From SFWF01 sp045636705 (GTDB lineage: Bacteria; Bacillota; Clostridia; Oscillospirales; Acutalibacteraceae): a stretch of DNA of 64,000 bases. Made by a program: the position numbers and the translations under genes. The stretch spans positions 1 to 64,000 of the forward strand of contig JAZTYA010000033.1 of NCBI GenBank assembly GCA_045636705.1, read 5' to 3'. A model generated the notes under the pieces. The model was not told where the DNA came from. It did no database searches and saw nothing but the letters and a program-made list of their open reading frames with translations. Positions 42,648 to 51,194 of this stretch are shown here, piece by piece; position 1 is the first letter of the stretch; each line of letters begins with the position of its first letter.

Positions 42648-43276
42648 TAGAAGTGCTTTATAAGGATAGGGATATCTTGGTTTGTATAAAGCCTGAAGGC
42701 TTGCTTTCGGCGAAGGATACTTCGGGTAAAGCTAATATGGAAGACACCTTAAAAACCGAAAACAATCTTACCGAAATATATCCTATACATAGGCTTGACC
42801 GCGAGGTAGAGGGCGTAATGGTTTATGCTTTAAATAAACCTACTGCCGCTAGCCTTTCGCGTGATATTTCCGACCATTCTGTTTTTATTAAAAAATATTT
42901 AGCAGTAGTAAACGGGTGTCCTGAAAAGGTAAGCGACATACTCGAAGACCTGCTTTTTAAAGACTCCTCTAAAAACAAGTCCTATGTCGTTAAAAGGGAA
43001 CGAAGGGGCGTAAAAAAAGCCAAACTCGAATATACGTTAGTTGCTACAGATAAAGAAAAAAGCCTATTAAGTATAAGGCTTTTTACCGGTAGAACACATC
43101 AGATACGAGTTCAGCTTTCACATAGAAATATGTCTATTTTTGGGGATAAAAAATACGGCGGTAAGCCGTATCAAAAATTAGCGCTCTTTTGTGAAAGCCT
43201 ATCCTTTATTCATCCAACAAAAAAGGAAAGGATGACCTTCACAAAAAAACCTGAAAATTCAATTTTTATCTTTTAA
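42644..43276 (+). CDS. RluA-family pseudouridine synthase
   Basis: A GTG start overlapping DUF1015 gives 210 residues. The catalytic motif is HRLDREVEGVMVYAL near residues 47-61 (Asp of HRLD), followed by the ARLEY-like KKAKLEYTLV and GRTHQIRVQLSHRNMSIFGDKKYGG. There is no S4 domain, so it is the short RluA type that modifies rRNA or tRNA; the target is not predictable. Its 3' end overlaps the convergent fumarase-beta gene by 11 bases. Confidence 0.93.
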   Translation: MIEVLYKDRDILVCIKPEGLLSAKDTSGKANMEDTLKTENNLTEIYPIHRLDREVEGVMVYALNKPTAASLSRDISDHSVFIKKYLAVVNGCPEKVSDILEDLLFKDSSKNKSYVVKRERRGVKKAKLEYTLVATDKEKSLLSIRLFTGRTHQIRVQLSHRNMSIFGDKKYGGKPYQKLALFCESLSFIHPTKKERMTFTKKPENSIFIF

Positions 43277-43796
43277 ACAAATTTCCTCCTTTGCAGTCAA
43301 CACCGCAAAACAGGGGGAAATTTTTTAATTCCAATTTTTTTATAGATTCACAACCAAGGTCATCAAATGCAATAACCTCAGAAGAGATAATAGATGAAGC
43401 GGCAAGGGCGCCTGCGCCTCCTATAGCGCAAAGATAAACCGCCTTGTTGTCACAAATGGCTTGGCAAACGTTATCTCCTAATTGCCCCTTACCGATAATT
43501 CCTTTAAGACCTAAAGCAAGAAGGAGGGGAGAATAAGAGTCCATTCTTGAGGAGGTTGTAGGTCCGCAACTTCCAATAGGAAGATTTTTGGGAGCGGGGG
43601 TGGGTCCTGCGTAATATATTACCGCATTTTTTAGGTCAAAGGGAAGCTTTTCACCCTTATCAATAAGCTCAACAAGCCTTTTATGAGCGGCATCACGAGC
43701 AGTATAAACGGTACCTGAAAGCAAAACTTTATCGCCTGCAGAAATTTCGTCTATAATACTCGAAAGATTTAGAGTATTAACCTTAAACTCTTTCAT
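43266..43796 (-). CDS. Class I fumarase/tartrate dehydratase beta-type subunit, orphan
   Basis: The start MKEFKVNTLN at 43796 lies one base after the divIVA-like stop; a longer frame inside that gene is unlikely. It has 176 residues. LLSGTVYTARDAAHKRL and YYAGPTPA...GPTTSSRMDSY are characteristic of the C-terminal (beta) half of iron-sulphur fumarases and TtdB. The iron-sulphur alpha subunit, usually adjacent, is absent here, so it must be elsewhere or the protein acts alone. The ribosome binding site is poor, so expression probably depends on coupling. Confidence 0.9.
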   Translation of the reverse strand: MKEFKVNTLNLSSIIDEISAGDKVLLSGTVYTARDAAHKRLVELIDKGEKLPFDLKNAVIYYAGPTPAPKNLPIGSCGPTTSSRMDSYSPLLLALGLKGIIGKGQLGDNVCQAICDNKAVYLCAIGGAGALAASSIISSEVIAFDDLGCESIKKLELKNFPLFCGVDCKGGNLFKR

Positions 43797-43797
43797 A

Positions 43798-44364
43798 TTA
43801 GCCAAGTTTTTGATAAATCTCTGCAAATTCAGCGCTAACCTTAACCTGTTCATCTGTGTTCTTGTTAAGGGTGTCTTTTGCAGAGTCTAAAGAACTGTTT
43901 AAACCTTCAAGTTCCTTAATAAACTCATCAGCAGAGGAGACAAGGCGAGCCTTAATTTCAGAAAGCGCATCTTGTGTTAAAAGGATGTTTTCAAGATTCT
44001 TAGAAGTCTCATTGCTAATTGCAACAGAACTTTCGTGTGCTTTATCAAGAATAGTCTTAGCACTTGTCTTAGAAACAAGGTATAACTTGCCTATTTTTTC
44101 TGCGGTATGATTGATGCTTTCAGCTTGCGCTTCAAATTCATCGAGTCTTACCTTCATAGTAGCATTGTCTTTTAAAAGAGACTCGTTTTGCTTTGTAGCA
44201 GATTCGAGTTCAGCTGTTACTTTTTCAAGAGAAGCCTTTAATTGAGCAATTTCTGTGGAAGCTTTTTCTTGTGCCGATTTCATATCAAAATCTTTTTTAT
44301 GCACGTATTTTAATACGTCATCACGATTAAAGCCTAAAAATGCAGTTCTGAATTCGGTTGCCAT
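43798..44364 (-). CDS. DivIVA-like coiled-coil protein
   Basis: The 188-residue protein has N-terminal FRTAFLGFNRDDVLKYVHKKD, which resembles the DivIVA/GpsB membrane-binding head (GFNRxDVxxYI). About 150 residues of heptad-rich coiled coil follow, with no C-terminal domain. DivIVA-family proteins bind curved membrane at poles and septa. Which partner it recruits is unknown. GAGGTGG precedes the ATG. It has its own promoter and is followed one base later by the fumarase-beta gene. Confidence 0.82.
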   Translation of the reverse strand: MATEFRTAFLGFNRDDVLKYVHKKDFDMKSAQEKASTEIAQLKASLEKVTAELESATKQNESLLKDNATMKVRLDEFEAQAESINHTAEKIGKLYLVSKTSAKTILDKAHESSVAISNETSKNLENILLTQDALSEIKARLVSSADEFIKELEGLNSSLDSAKDTLNKNTDEQVKVSAEFAEIYQKLG

Positions 44365-44396
44365 TTTTCCACCTCTATCATAATATTAGTTCAAAT

Positions 44397-44425
44397 ATTA
44401 TAACAGAAATATAGACATTTTACAA
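44397..44425 (-). promoter_or_regulatory. Promoter of the divIVA-like/fumarase-beta pair
   Basis: Minus strand: TTGTAA, 17 bases, TATAAT, 33-61 bases upstream of the start codon. Confidence 0.8.
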
Positions 44426-44485
44426 CAAAAATTTAAAATACCCTTAAAAACTCTAAAAATAATGAATATTTTTTTGCATATTTGC

Positions 44486-44514
44486 TTGAAAAATGCATAG
44501 AAATATTATATTAT
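44486..44514 (+). promoter_or_regulatory. Promoter of the nusB operon
   Basis: TTGAAA, 17 bases, TATTAT, ending 32 bases before the nusB start. It is divergent from the divIVA-like promoter. Confidence 0.72.
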
Positions 44515-44546
44515 ATATTATGTATAAATATATATTGAGGTGTTTT

Positions 44547-44942
44547 ATGACTAGAACAGAAGCAAGAGAACAGGCATTTATTCTTGTCTTTCAAAATGGT
44601 TTTAAAAATGAGTCTTTTGAGGAGCTTTTGGAGATAGCTACTGACAGTGGCATTTACATAAGTGACGAATATTGCGAAGAGCTTGTTAAGACCGTTATTG
44701 ATAATTCTGATGAGATAAATAATAAAATTAGCGAGCACCTAAAGGGTTGGCAGTTTGACCGCATTTCTCGCGTTGCTCAGGCAAGCTTGAAGGTTGCGGT
44801 TGCCGAGATGCTCTACTTTAGCGATATACCACACGGCGTATCAATAAACGAGGCGGTAGAACTTACAAAGAAATATTCAACCAAGGAAGATGCAAGCTTC
44901 GTAAATGGCCTTTTAGGAACATTGTCAAGAAAGAGTGAGTAA
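44547..44942 (+). CDS. nusB: Transcription antitermination factor NusB
   Basis: The start MTRTEAREQAF at 44547 has TGAGGTG upstream and gives 131 residues; an upstream in-frame start lies inside the promoter. The all-helical NusB fold is seen in RISRVAQASLKVAVAEMLYF and the C-terminal SINEAVELTKKYSTKEDASFVNGLLG. It acts with NusE on boxA of rRNA operons. It overlaps xseA by 8 bases. Confidence 0.96.
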   Translation: MTRTEAREQAFILVFQNGFKNESFEELLEIATDSGIYISDEYCEELVKTVIDNSDEINNKISEHLKGWQFDRISRVAQASLKVAVAEMLYFSDIPHGVSINEAVELTKKYSTKEDASFVNGLLGTLSRKSE

Positions 44943-46149
44943 TTTGTCTTCTGCTATTTCTGTAAGACAACTGAATTTTTATATCAAAAGCCTTCTTGAA
45001 GCAGACGGAAAGCTTGCCTTTATAAGCGTTATAGGAGAGATATCTAACTTTAAAGAGCATTTCTCCAGCGGACATTTGTACTTTACCTTAAAGGATGAAT
45101 CGGCAGCTATAAAGTGCGTTATGTTTAATGCAAATGCGAGACGACTAAAATTTTTACCAAAAGATGGTATGAAGGTTGTTGTCCGCGGAAGAATTTCGGT
45201 TTTTGAAAGAGACGGAGCATATCAACTTTATGCAGAGGATATGACGGTTGATGGCGAAGGGGACCTTCTTCAAGCTTTTGAACAGTTAAAGGAAAAACTT
45301 GAAAAGGAAGGTTTGTTTTCAAGTGCCAGAAAAAAAGCCATTCCACCATTTCCTTCAAAAATTGCGGTTATAACCTCAAGCACGGGAGCCGCAGTTAAGG
45401 ATATTTTTAATGTTTTAACAAGAAGATATCCAATAGCAAAGGTTGAATTGATTCCTGCAATAGTACAAGGCGCAGAGGCTCCAATGAGTCTTTGCAAAGC
45501 TTTAGATATAGCCTATAACGACCCCGAAAACCAAGTAATCATTATCGGTCGAGGCGGTGGTTCGGTTGAAGACCTTTGGTGCTTTAACGACGAAGGGTTA
45601 GCCAGAAAAATAGCCGAGTCAAAAATTCCCGTAATTTCGGCTGTAGGCCACGAAACCGATTTTACAATTTGCGATTTCGTATCAGACCTTAGAGCGCCGA
45701 CACCTTCTGCGGCGGCGGAACTGGCGGTTCCTGATATTGATGAATTATCCCTTTCGGTAAACACCTATTCAAATATAATTTTTTCAGCAGCCGAAAACAT
45801 TTTAACAAGACACTTTTTGCTTTTAGACAAGGTTAAATCTTTGCCTGTTTTCTCAAAACCTTCTGAAACTTTAATTGAGAAAAAGGCTATAGAGGTTGAT
45901 AGACTAGCAGATAATATTTTTAACAAAGCAAATGAAAAGTTTGAAAATATAGATAAGGCATTTACTAAAATCACATCAAAAATAGATGCCTTAAGCCCTT
46001 TAAAAACACTTGCCAGAGGTTATTCTGTTGCGGTTAAAGGCGGCAAAGCGGTTACAGATTCTAAAGCTCTTTTAGAAAACGATAACCTAAACGTCAAATT
46101 TTCAAAGGGTAGCGCAGACTGTAAAGTTATTAAAGTTTATGAGGAGTAA
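44935..46149 (+). CDS. xseA: Exodeoxyribonuclease VII large subunit
   Basis: The 404-residue protein uses GTG at 44935; a TTG three codons later is possible. It has the N-terminal OB fold (SVIGEISNFKEHFSSGHLYFTLKD), the catalytic core (IAVITSSTGAAVKDI, IIIGRGGGSVEDLWCFNDE, ISAVGHETDFTICDFVSDLRAPTPSAAAE) and a C-terminal helical region. It forms Exo VII with xseB, which follows three bases later. Confidence 0.97.
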   Translation: MSNLSSAISVRQLNFYIKSLLEADGKLAFISVIGEISNFKEHFSSGHLYFTLKDESAAIKCVMFNANARRLKFLPKDGMKVVVRGRISVFERDGAYQLYAEDMTVDGEGDLLQAFEQLKEKLEKEGLFSSARKKAIPPFPSKIAVITSSTGAAVKDIFNVLTRRYPIAKVELIPAIVQGAEAPMSLCKALDIAYNDPENQVIIIGRGGGSVEDLWCFNDEGLARKIAESKIPVISAVGHETDFTICDFVSDLRAPTPSAAAELAVPDIDELSLSVNTYSNIIFSAAENILTRHFLLLDKVKSLPVFSKPSETLIEKKAIEVDRLADNIFNKANEKFENIDKAFTKITSKIDALSPLKTLARGYSVAVKGGKAVTDSKALLENDNLNVKFSKGSADCKVIKVYEE

Positions 46150-46152
46150 CTT

Positions 46153-46356
46153 ATGGATGAAAAGAATTTAAGCTTTGAAGCGGCATTTAACGAGCTTAAA
46201 GAGGTTGCGGAAAAGCTAGATGACAATAGCCTATCATTAGATGAATCGTTAAAACTTTTTGAAAAGGGAATAGAACTATCTAGATATTGCAACGAAGTTT
46301 TAACAAAGGCAAAAGAAAAGCTAGATAGTATTAAAAGCCTTGAGGTAGATAAATGA
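46153..46356 (+). CDS. xseB: Exodeoxyribonuclease VII small subunit
   Basis: The 67-residue helical protein has SFEAAFNELKEVAEKLDDNSLSLDESLKLFEKGIEL, the XseB signature. It binds in multiple copies to XseA. Its stop overlaps the ispA start by 4 bases. Confidence 0.96.
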   Translation: MDEKNLSFEAAFNELKEVAEKLDDNSLSLDESLKLFEKGIELSRYCNEVLTKAKEKLDSIKSLEVDK

Positions 46357-47231
46357 TTGAAAAAATGATTAAGGCCTATTCGGCAGAGTTTGAATCAAAA
46401 ATAGATAAGTTTTTGCCTACCGTTTTAGAGGACTATAAAATAGTTTATGATGCTATGATGTATAGTCTAAAACTTGGTGGTAAGAGACTTCGTCCATTCC
46501 TTGTGAATGAGTTTTATAAAATTTGCGGTGGAGTTGGAGACGTTCCTGCGCCCGTTTCGGTAGCAATTGAGTCGATACATACCTACTCACTTATTCACGA
46601 TGACCTACCTTGTATGGATAACGATGATATGAGACGCGGAAAACCTTCATGTCATATTAAGTTTGGTGAGGAGTATGCGTTGCTTGCAGGAGACGCTCTT
46701 TTAACCGAGGCTTTCGGTGTAATTGCGAATGCAAAGGATATCGAGCCCAAGGCAAAGGTAAAAGCAATTTCTGCATTAGCCCATTATTCAGGCATAAACG
46801 GAATGATTGGCGGACAGACGGTTGATTTGTTATCAGAAAACACAGAAGCTTCAGAGGAAAAACTATTACTTATTTGCAAGTTAAAAACGGCGGCGCTAAT
46901 TAAGGTTTCCTGCCTGCTTGGTTGTATTTTAGCTGGTGCAGACGAAAAGCAATGTATGGCCGCTAAAGAATATGCAGATAATTTAGGTTTAGCATTTCAG
47001 ATAATGGATGATATTTTAGACGAAATAGGCGAAAGCGAAAAACTTGGTAAACCTATTCATAGCGATAAAGAAAATGCAAAATCAACCTTTGTTTCGGTTT
47101 ACGGCATTGAGGACTGTAAAAGTAGGGTTGAAAATTTAACAAATAAGGCAAAGGCGGCATTAGACATATTCGGAGAGAAGTCTTCTACATTAAAGGCTTT
47201 AGCCGATTACCTTTGCAACAGGGAATATTAA
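46353..47231 (+). CDS. ispA: Polyprenyl (farnesyl/geranyl) diphosphate synthase
   Basis: The 292-residue protein has GGKRLRP, the first aspartate-rich motif DDLPCMDNDDMRRGKPS (DDx4D, bacterial farnesyl type) and the second DDILD. It condenses isopentenyl and allylic diphosphates, most likely to farnesyl diphosphate. The xseB-ispA-dxs-tlyA order is common in Firmicutes and links it to the MEP pathway enzyme Dxs downstream. Confidence 0.95.
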   Translation: MIEKMIKAYSAEFESKIDKFLPTVLEDYKIVYDAMMYSLKLGGKRLRPFLVNEFYKICGGVGDVPAPVSVAIESIHTYSLIHDDLPCMDNDDMRRGKPSCHIKFGEEYALLAGDALLTEAFGVIANAKDIEPKAKVKAISALAHYSGINGMIGGQTVDLLSENTEASEEKLLLICKLKTAALIKVSCLLGCILAGADEKQCMAAKEYADNLGLAFQIMDDILDEIGESEKLGKPIHSDKENAKSTFVSVYGIEDCKSRVENLTNKAKAALDIFGEKSSTLKALADYLCNREY

Positions 47232-47247
47232 AAGGGAAGTTGATTTT

Positions 47248-49074
47248 TTGGAATATAGTTTTTTAAAGGAGATTAAAACTCCTAGTGACCTTAAAAAACT
47301 AAATAATGAAGAACTGGAACTACTTTGCGCAGAGATACGTGATAAGCTTTTGCATGTTGTTTCTGTAAATGGTGGACATTTAGCATCAAATATGGGCGCA
47401 GTTGAATTAACCGTCGCTTTACATCGCGCTTTTGAGTCGCCTAAAGATGCAATAATTTTCGACGTAGGACACCAGTGCTACACTCATAAGCTTTTAACAG
47501 GCAGATATGAAACCATTGATACACTACGAAAAGAGGGTGGCATATCGGGCTTTATGCGCCCTAGTGAGAGTGAACATGACCAGTTTGTAACAGGACACGC
47601 AAGCAACTCTATTGCAGCCGCTTTTGGAATTCACATGGCTAAAAAATTAAGCGGTGAAGAGGGAACGGCAGTTGCGGTTATAGGGGACGGCGCCTTAACA
47701 GGTGGTCTTGCATTTGAGGCCCTTAATAATATCGGCACTTATAAAGGCAACTTTATTGTCGTTGTCAATGATAACGAGATGTCTATCTCTTTAAATGTCG
47801 GTTCGGTTTCAAAACATCTTAATAAAATACGTTTAAAACCGGGGTACCATAAGCTAAAATCAAAAACAGAGTCATTTCTTTTTAAAATTCCTCTTGTTGG
47901 AAGTTTTGTTCGCAAAACACTTTCAAAAATCAAAGATTTCTTTAAACGATTTATTTATAAAGACAATATTTTTGAAGCGCTTGGATTCAACTATATAGGA
48001 CCCGTTGACGGCCACGATATTGAAAAGCTAGATACCGCTTTATCCATTGCAAAAATGCAGTCTGACCCTTGTGTTATTCACGTCTTGACAAAAAAAGGTA
48101 AGGGATATGAGTTCGCTGAAAACGAGCCTGACTCTTATCACGGCGTATCCGCTTTCAATATGGAAGAAGGCATTTCTAATACTGCTTCTGACAGTTTTTC
48201 TAATATCGCAGGCAACGCCCTTTTAGACCTAGCAAAAGAGGACGAAAAAATTTGCGCTATTACGGCCGCAATGCCTAGCGGTACAGGACTTGAAACTTTT
48301 GCTTCTTTAATGCCTAACAGATTTTTCGACGTAGGCATCGCCGAAGAATATGCTGTGACTTTTTCTGCGGGACTAGCCTCAGGCGGTGCAAAGCCTTATT
48401 TTGCGGTTTACAGTTCATTCCTACAAAGAGCTTACGACCAAATTATTCACGATACCGCAATCCAAGGTCTTCCTTTAAGGCTCTTAGTTGACCGCGCAGG
48501 TCTTGTAGGCGAGGACGGAGAGACACATCAAGGCGTTTTTGATGCGGCGTTCTTATCAGGAGTGCCTAATATGACCATCTATTCTCCTGCAAGTTATAGC
48601 GAGCTTGAAGGTTATATCAAACTTACAAAAGATGCAACTTCTCCTGTTGCAATCAGATACCCAAGAGGCAAGGAGATAATTGATTTTAAATTCAGCAAAA
48701 AAGATTTCACAGTATTTAAAAACGATGGAAAAACAGCTATTGTTACCTATGGGCTTAATACTGTTGAGGCGATTTTTGCACAACAAAAGCTTAGAGAAGA
48801 GAATATTTTAGTTGACGTAATTAAACTTAATAAAATTTTCCCGATAAGCCAAAAGTTAATTGATATCTTAAATCAGTATGACCGTGTTGACTTTTTTGAA
48901 GAAGGTATCAAAAAAGGCGGTATATTTGAGCATATAGCTTCTAAGGTTACAACCAAAAAGGATATTACTGCTATAGAGGGCAAGTTTATCCCTGCTATGA
49001 CTCGTGAAGCGGCTTTAAAATACTGCAAGCTTGATAGAAATTCTATTTATAAAAAAATAAAAGGTGGCAAATAA
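47248..49074 (+). CDS. dxs: 1-deoxy-D-xylulose-5-phosphate synthase
   Basis: A TTG start with AGGGAAG upstream gives 608 residues. Thiamine-diphosphate sites are visible: GGHLASNMG near residue 45, FDVGHQCYTHK, GDGALTGG near residue 149, NDNEMSIS, and the transketolase half with PFAVYSSFLQRAYDQIIHD-type sequence. It makes DXP from pyruvate and glyceraldehyde 3-phosphate, the first MEP-pathway step. It overlaps tlyA by one base. Confidence 0.97.
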   Translation: MEYSFLKEIKTPSDLKKLNNEELELLCAEIRDKLLHVVSVNGGHLASNMGAVELTVALHRAFESPKDAIIFDVGHQCYTHKLLTGRYETIDTLRKEGGISGFMRPSESEHDQFVTGHASNSIAAAFGIHMAKKLSGEEGTAVAVIGDGALTGGLAFEALNNIGTYKGNFIVVVNDNEMSISLNVGSVSKHLNKIRLKPGYHKLKSKTESFLFKIPLVGSFVRKTLSKIKDFFKRFIYKDNIFEALGFNYIGPVDGHDIEKLDTALSIAKMQSDPCVIHVLTKKGKGYEFAENEPDSYHGVSAFNMEEGISNTASDSFSNIAGNALLDLAKEDEKICAITAAMPSGTGLETFASLMPNRFFDVGIAEEYAVTFSAGLASGGAKPYFAVYSSFLQRAYDQIIHDTAIQGLPLRLLVDRAGLVGEDGETHQGVFDAAFLSGVPNMTIYSPASYSELEGYIKLTKDATSPVAIRYPRGKEIIDFKFSKKDFTVFKNDGKTAIVTYGLNTVEAIFAQQKLREENILVDVIKLNKIFPISQKLIDILNQYDRVDFFEEGIKKGGIFEHIASKVTTKKDITAIEGKFIPAMTREAALKYCKLDRNSIYKKIKGGK

Positions 49075-49916
49075 TGGCAAGCAAAATTAGGCTTGATGCG
49101 GCTGTTTTCGAAAAGGGCTTGACCGAGAGCCGTGAAAAGGCAAAAGCGCTTATTATGGCAGGTCAAATATACGTTAATAATCAGAAGTCGGATAAACCGG
49201 GCACACAGGTAAAGCCGGACGATATCATTGAACTTCGCGGAGAAAAACTAAAGTATGTTAGCCGTGGAGGACTTAAGCTTGAAAAAGCGGTTGAGCGTTT
49301 TTCATTTAGCCTTGAAAATAAGGTTTGTGCCGACATAGGCGCTTCCACAGGCGGATTCACCGACTGTATGCTACAAAATAACGCAACCAAGGTTTATGCT
49401 ATCGACGTAGGATATGGCCAACTTGCTTGGAAACTTCGTACCGATAACCGTGTCGTTAACCTTGAAAGAACCAACTTTAGATATGTTACAAAGGCTGAAA
49501 TTCCCGACCCGTTAGAGTTTTGCTCGGTTGACGTTTCCTTTATTTCGCTTTCAATTATTATCCCTGTTATGAAAACCTTGATGAAAGAGGATGCCGAGGC
49601 GGTTTGTCTTATTAAACCACAGTTTGAAGCGGGCAAGGAAAAGGTGGGCAAAAAGGGCGTTGTTAGAGACCCTGATGTTCACGTTGAGGTAATTGAAAAG
49701 ATTATGTCTGTGGCTAAAAACGAAGGATTTTCGGTACTTAATCTTGATTATTCTCCAATCAAAGGTCCCGAAGGCAATATTGAATATTTAATTCATTTAA
49801 GAAATGATAATAAGGGCGATATCAGCGCAGAAATTTCTGCTAGCGAAATCGTAAAGCAATCACACAACACACTAGATAGTAAGGGGGAGGAAGATGAAGG
49901 CAGCAATATTCACTAA
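49074..49916 (+). CDS. tlyA: TlyA-family rRNA methyltransferase (S4 + FtsJ fold)
   Basis: The 280-residue protein has an N-terminal S4 RNA-binding domain (RLDAAVFEKGLTESREKAKALIMAGQIYVN) and a Rossmann methyltransferase domain (ADIGASTGGFTDCML near 82-96, DVSFISL near 154). TlyA proteins 2'-O-methylate rRNA in some species. Older annotations call them haemolysins. Its C-terminus overlaps nadK by 23 bases. Confidence 0.94.
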   Translation: MASKIRLDAAVFEKGLTESREKAKALIMAGQIYVNNQKSDKPGTQVKPDDIIELRGEKLKYVSRGGLKLEKAVERFSFSLENKVCADIGASTGGFTDCMLQNNATKVYAIDVGYGQLAWKLRTDNRVVNLERTNFRYVTKAEIPDPLEFCSVDVSFISLSIIIPVMKTLMKEDAEAVCLIKPQFEAGKEKVGKKGVVRDPDVHVEVIEKIMSVAKNEGFSVLNLDYSPIKGPEGNIEYLIHLRNDNKGDISAEISASEIVKQSHNTLDSKGEEDEGSNIH

Positions 49917-50721
49917 CACCAAAAAAATAGGAGCTTGCGAAATCACCGAAAAGGTAATTGATAAACTTATAAGCTTGGGAGTTGAAGTTTTAACAACAAA
50001 GCAAGACAAAAAGAAAAGATGCACAAAGCTTAGTGAAAAGGATGTTTTTCAGTCTGCCGACCTTATAATTACTGTCGGTGGTGACGGAACGTTAATAAGC
50101 TATGCTAAAAAAGCTGCTACATACCAAAAACCCGTTTTAGGTGTTAATGCGGGCAGACTTGGTTTTTTAACCGACGTTGAAAAGGATAACCTTGACCTTT
50201 TGGAAAAGCTAGTAAGCGGTGACTATACTGTTGAAAATAGAATGATGATAAAGGCATCTGTTATAAAGAATGGAAAAGAAGTCTTTTCAGACGTAGCCCT
50301 TAACGACGTTATTATTTCGGGTGGAGATATAGCAAGAATTGCCGATATCGAGGTAAACGTAGGAAACGATTTGATTTCCTATCGTGCGGACGGCATCATT
50401 TTTTCAACTCCAACAGGCTCAACCGCCTATTCAATGTCGGCAGGTGGACCTATAATAGACCCATCGATGCGCGCATTTAACCTTACCCCTGTATGTTCTC
50501 ATTCCTTGACGGCAAGACCAATGCTAATAAATGCGGAGGAGAAAATAAGGGTTACTATTCCGGACACGTCGCGCTCTGCTGTATACCTAGGAATTGATGG
50601 TGCTCGCTATAAGGAAAGTCTTTCTGAACAGGAAATCGTGCTTTCTATGTGCGATTTTGATGCAAAGCTTATCAATATTTCGGGTAGAACTATTTTTAAA
50701 ACATTATCAATGAAATTTTAG
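49894..50721 (+). CDS. nadK: NAD kinase
   Basis: The 275-residue protein has the GGDGT motif (ITVGGDGTLI near residues 60-69), VNAGRLGFLTD, YRADGIIFSTPTGSTAYSMSAGGPI near 168-190, and a C-terminal beta domain. It phosphorylates NAD to NADP. GGGGGAGG lies just before its ATG, within the tlyA coding sequence. argR and recN follow, the typical order. Confidence 0.97.
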   Translation: MKAAIFTNTKKIGACEITEKVIDKLISLGVEVLTTKQDKKKRCTKLSEKDVFQSADLIITVGGDGTLISYAKKAATYQKPVLGVNAGRLGFLTDVEKDNLDLLEKLVSGDYTVENRMMIKASVIKNGKEVFSDVALNDVIISGGDIARIADIEVNVGNDLISYRADGIIFSTPTGSTAYSMSAGGPIIDPSMRAFNLTPVCSHSLTARPMLINAEEKIRVTIPDTSRSAVYLGIDGARYKESLSEQEIVLSMCDFDAKLINISGRTIFKTLSMKF

Positions 50722-50730
50722 GATGAAGAT

Positions 50731-51183
50731 ATGAAACATATAAGACAGCAAAAAATATTAGAACTCATCAAACTTAATACCTTAGCAACTCAAGAGGATT
50801 TGCAAGAGGCACTAGAAAATTTAGGTTTTAATGTTACGCAATCGACAGTTTCTCGTGATATTAGGGAACTTAAAATTGTAAAAGCAAGGGATAAAAACGG
50901 TATATATCGTTATGTTTCTTCGGCAGAAAATCACGGAAACGAGCGAAACGGCAGTCATTTTGAAGAAACCTTTAAAAGAGCCGCTGTAAGCGTTATTTAT
51001 TCTATGAACACCGTAATAGTTAAGTGTTATCCCGGAATGGCTTCAAGCGCAGGCGTTGCTGTTGATAACCTTTTTAGTGATATCATTTTAGGTTCACTAG
51101 CAGGGGACGATACTGTTTTTGCTATAACTGCCAGCGAACAAGATTCAATACTACTCACAAAAGAACTTAAAAAACTAATTTAG
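50731..51183 (+). CDS. argR: Arginine repressor ArgR/AhrC
   Basis: The 150-residue protein has an N-terminal winged helix (QQKILELIKLNTLATQEDLQEALENLGFNVTQSTVSRDIRELKI) and the C-terminal arginine-binding hexamer domain (PGMASSAGVAVDNLFSDIILGSLAGDDTVF). It represses arginine biosynthesis when arginine is bound. It lies between nadK and recN as in many Firmicutes. No ARG box was searched beyond visual reading. Confidence 0.96.
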   Translation: MKHIRQQKILELIKLNTLATQEDLQEALENLGFNVTQSTVSRDIRELKIVKARDKNGIYRYVSSAENHGNERNGSHFEETFKRAAVSVIYSMNTVIVKCYPGMASSAGVAVDNLFSDIILGSLAGDDTVFAITASEQDSILLTKELKKLI

Positions 51184-51194
51184 GACGTTTTAAT

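Noticed and set aside
43797..43853. Longer N-terminus for the fumarase-beta gene
   Set aside because: The extra 19 residues fall inside the divIVA-like gene and do not resemble the family start. The ATG right after that gene's stop is preferred.
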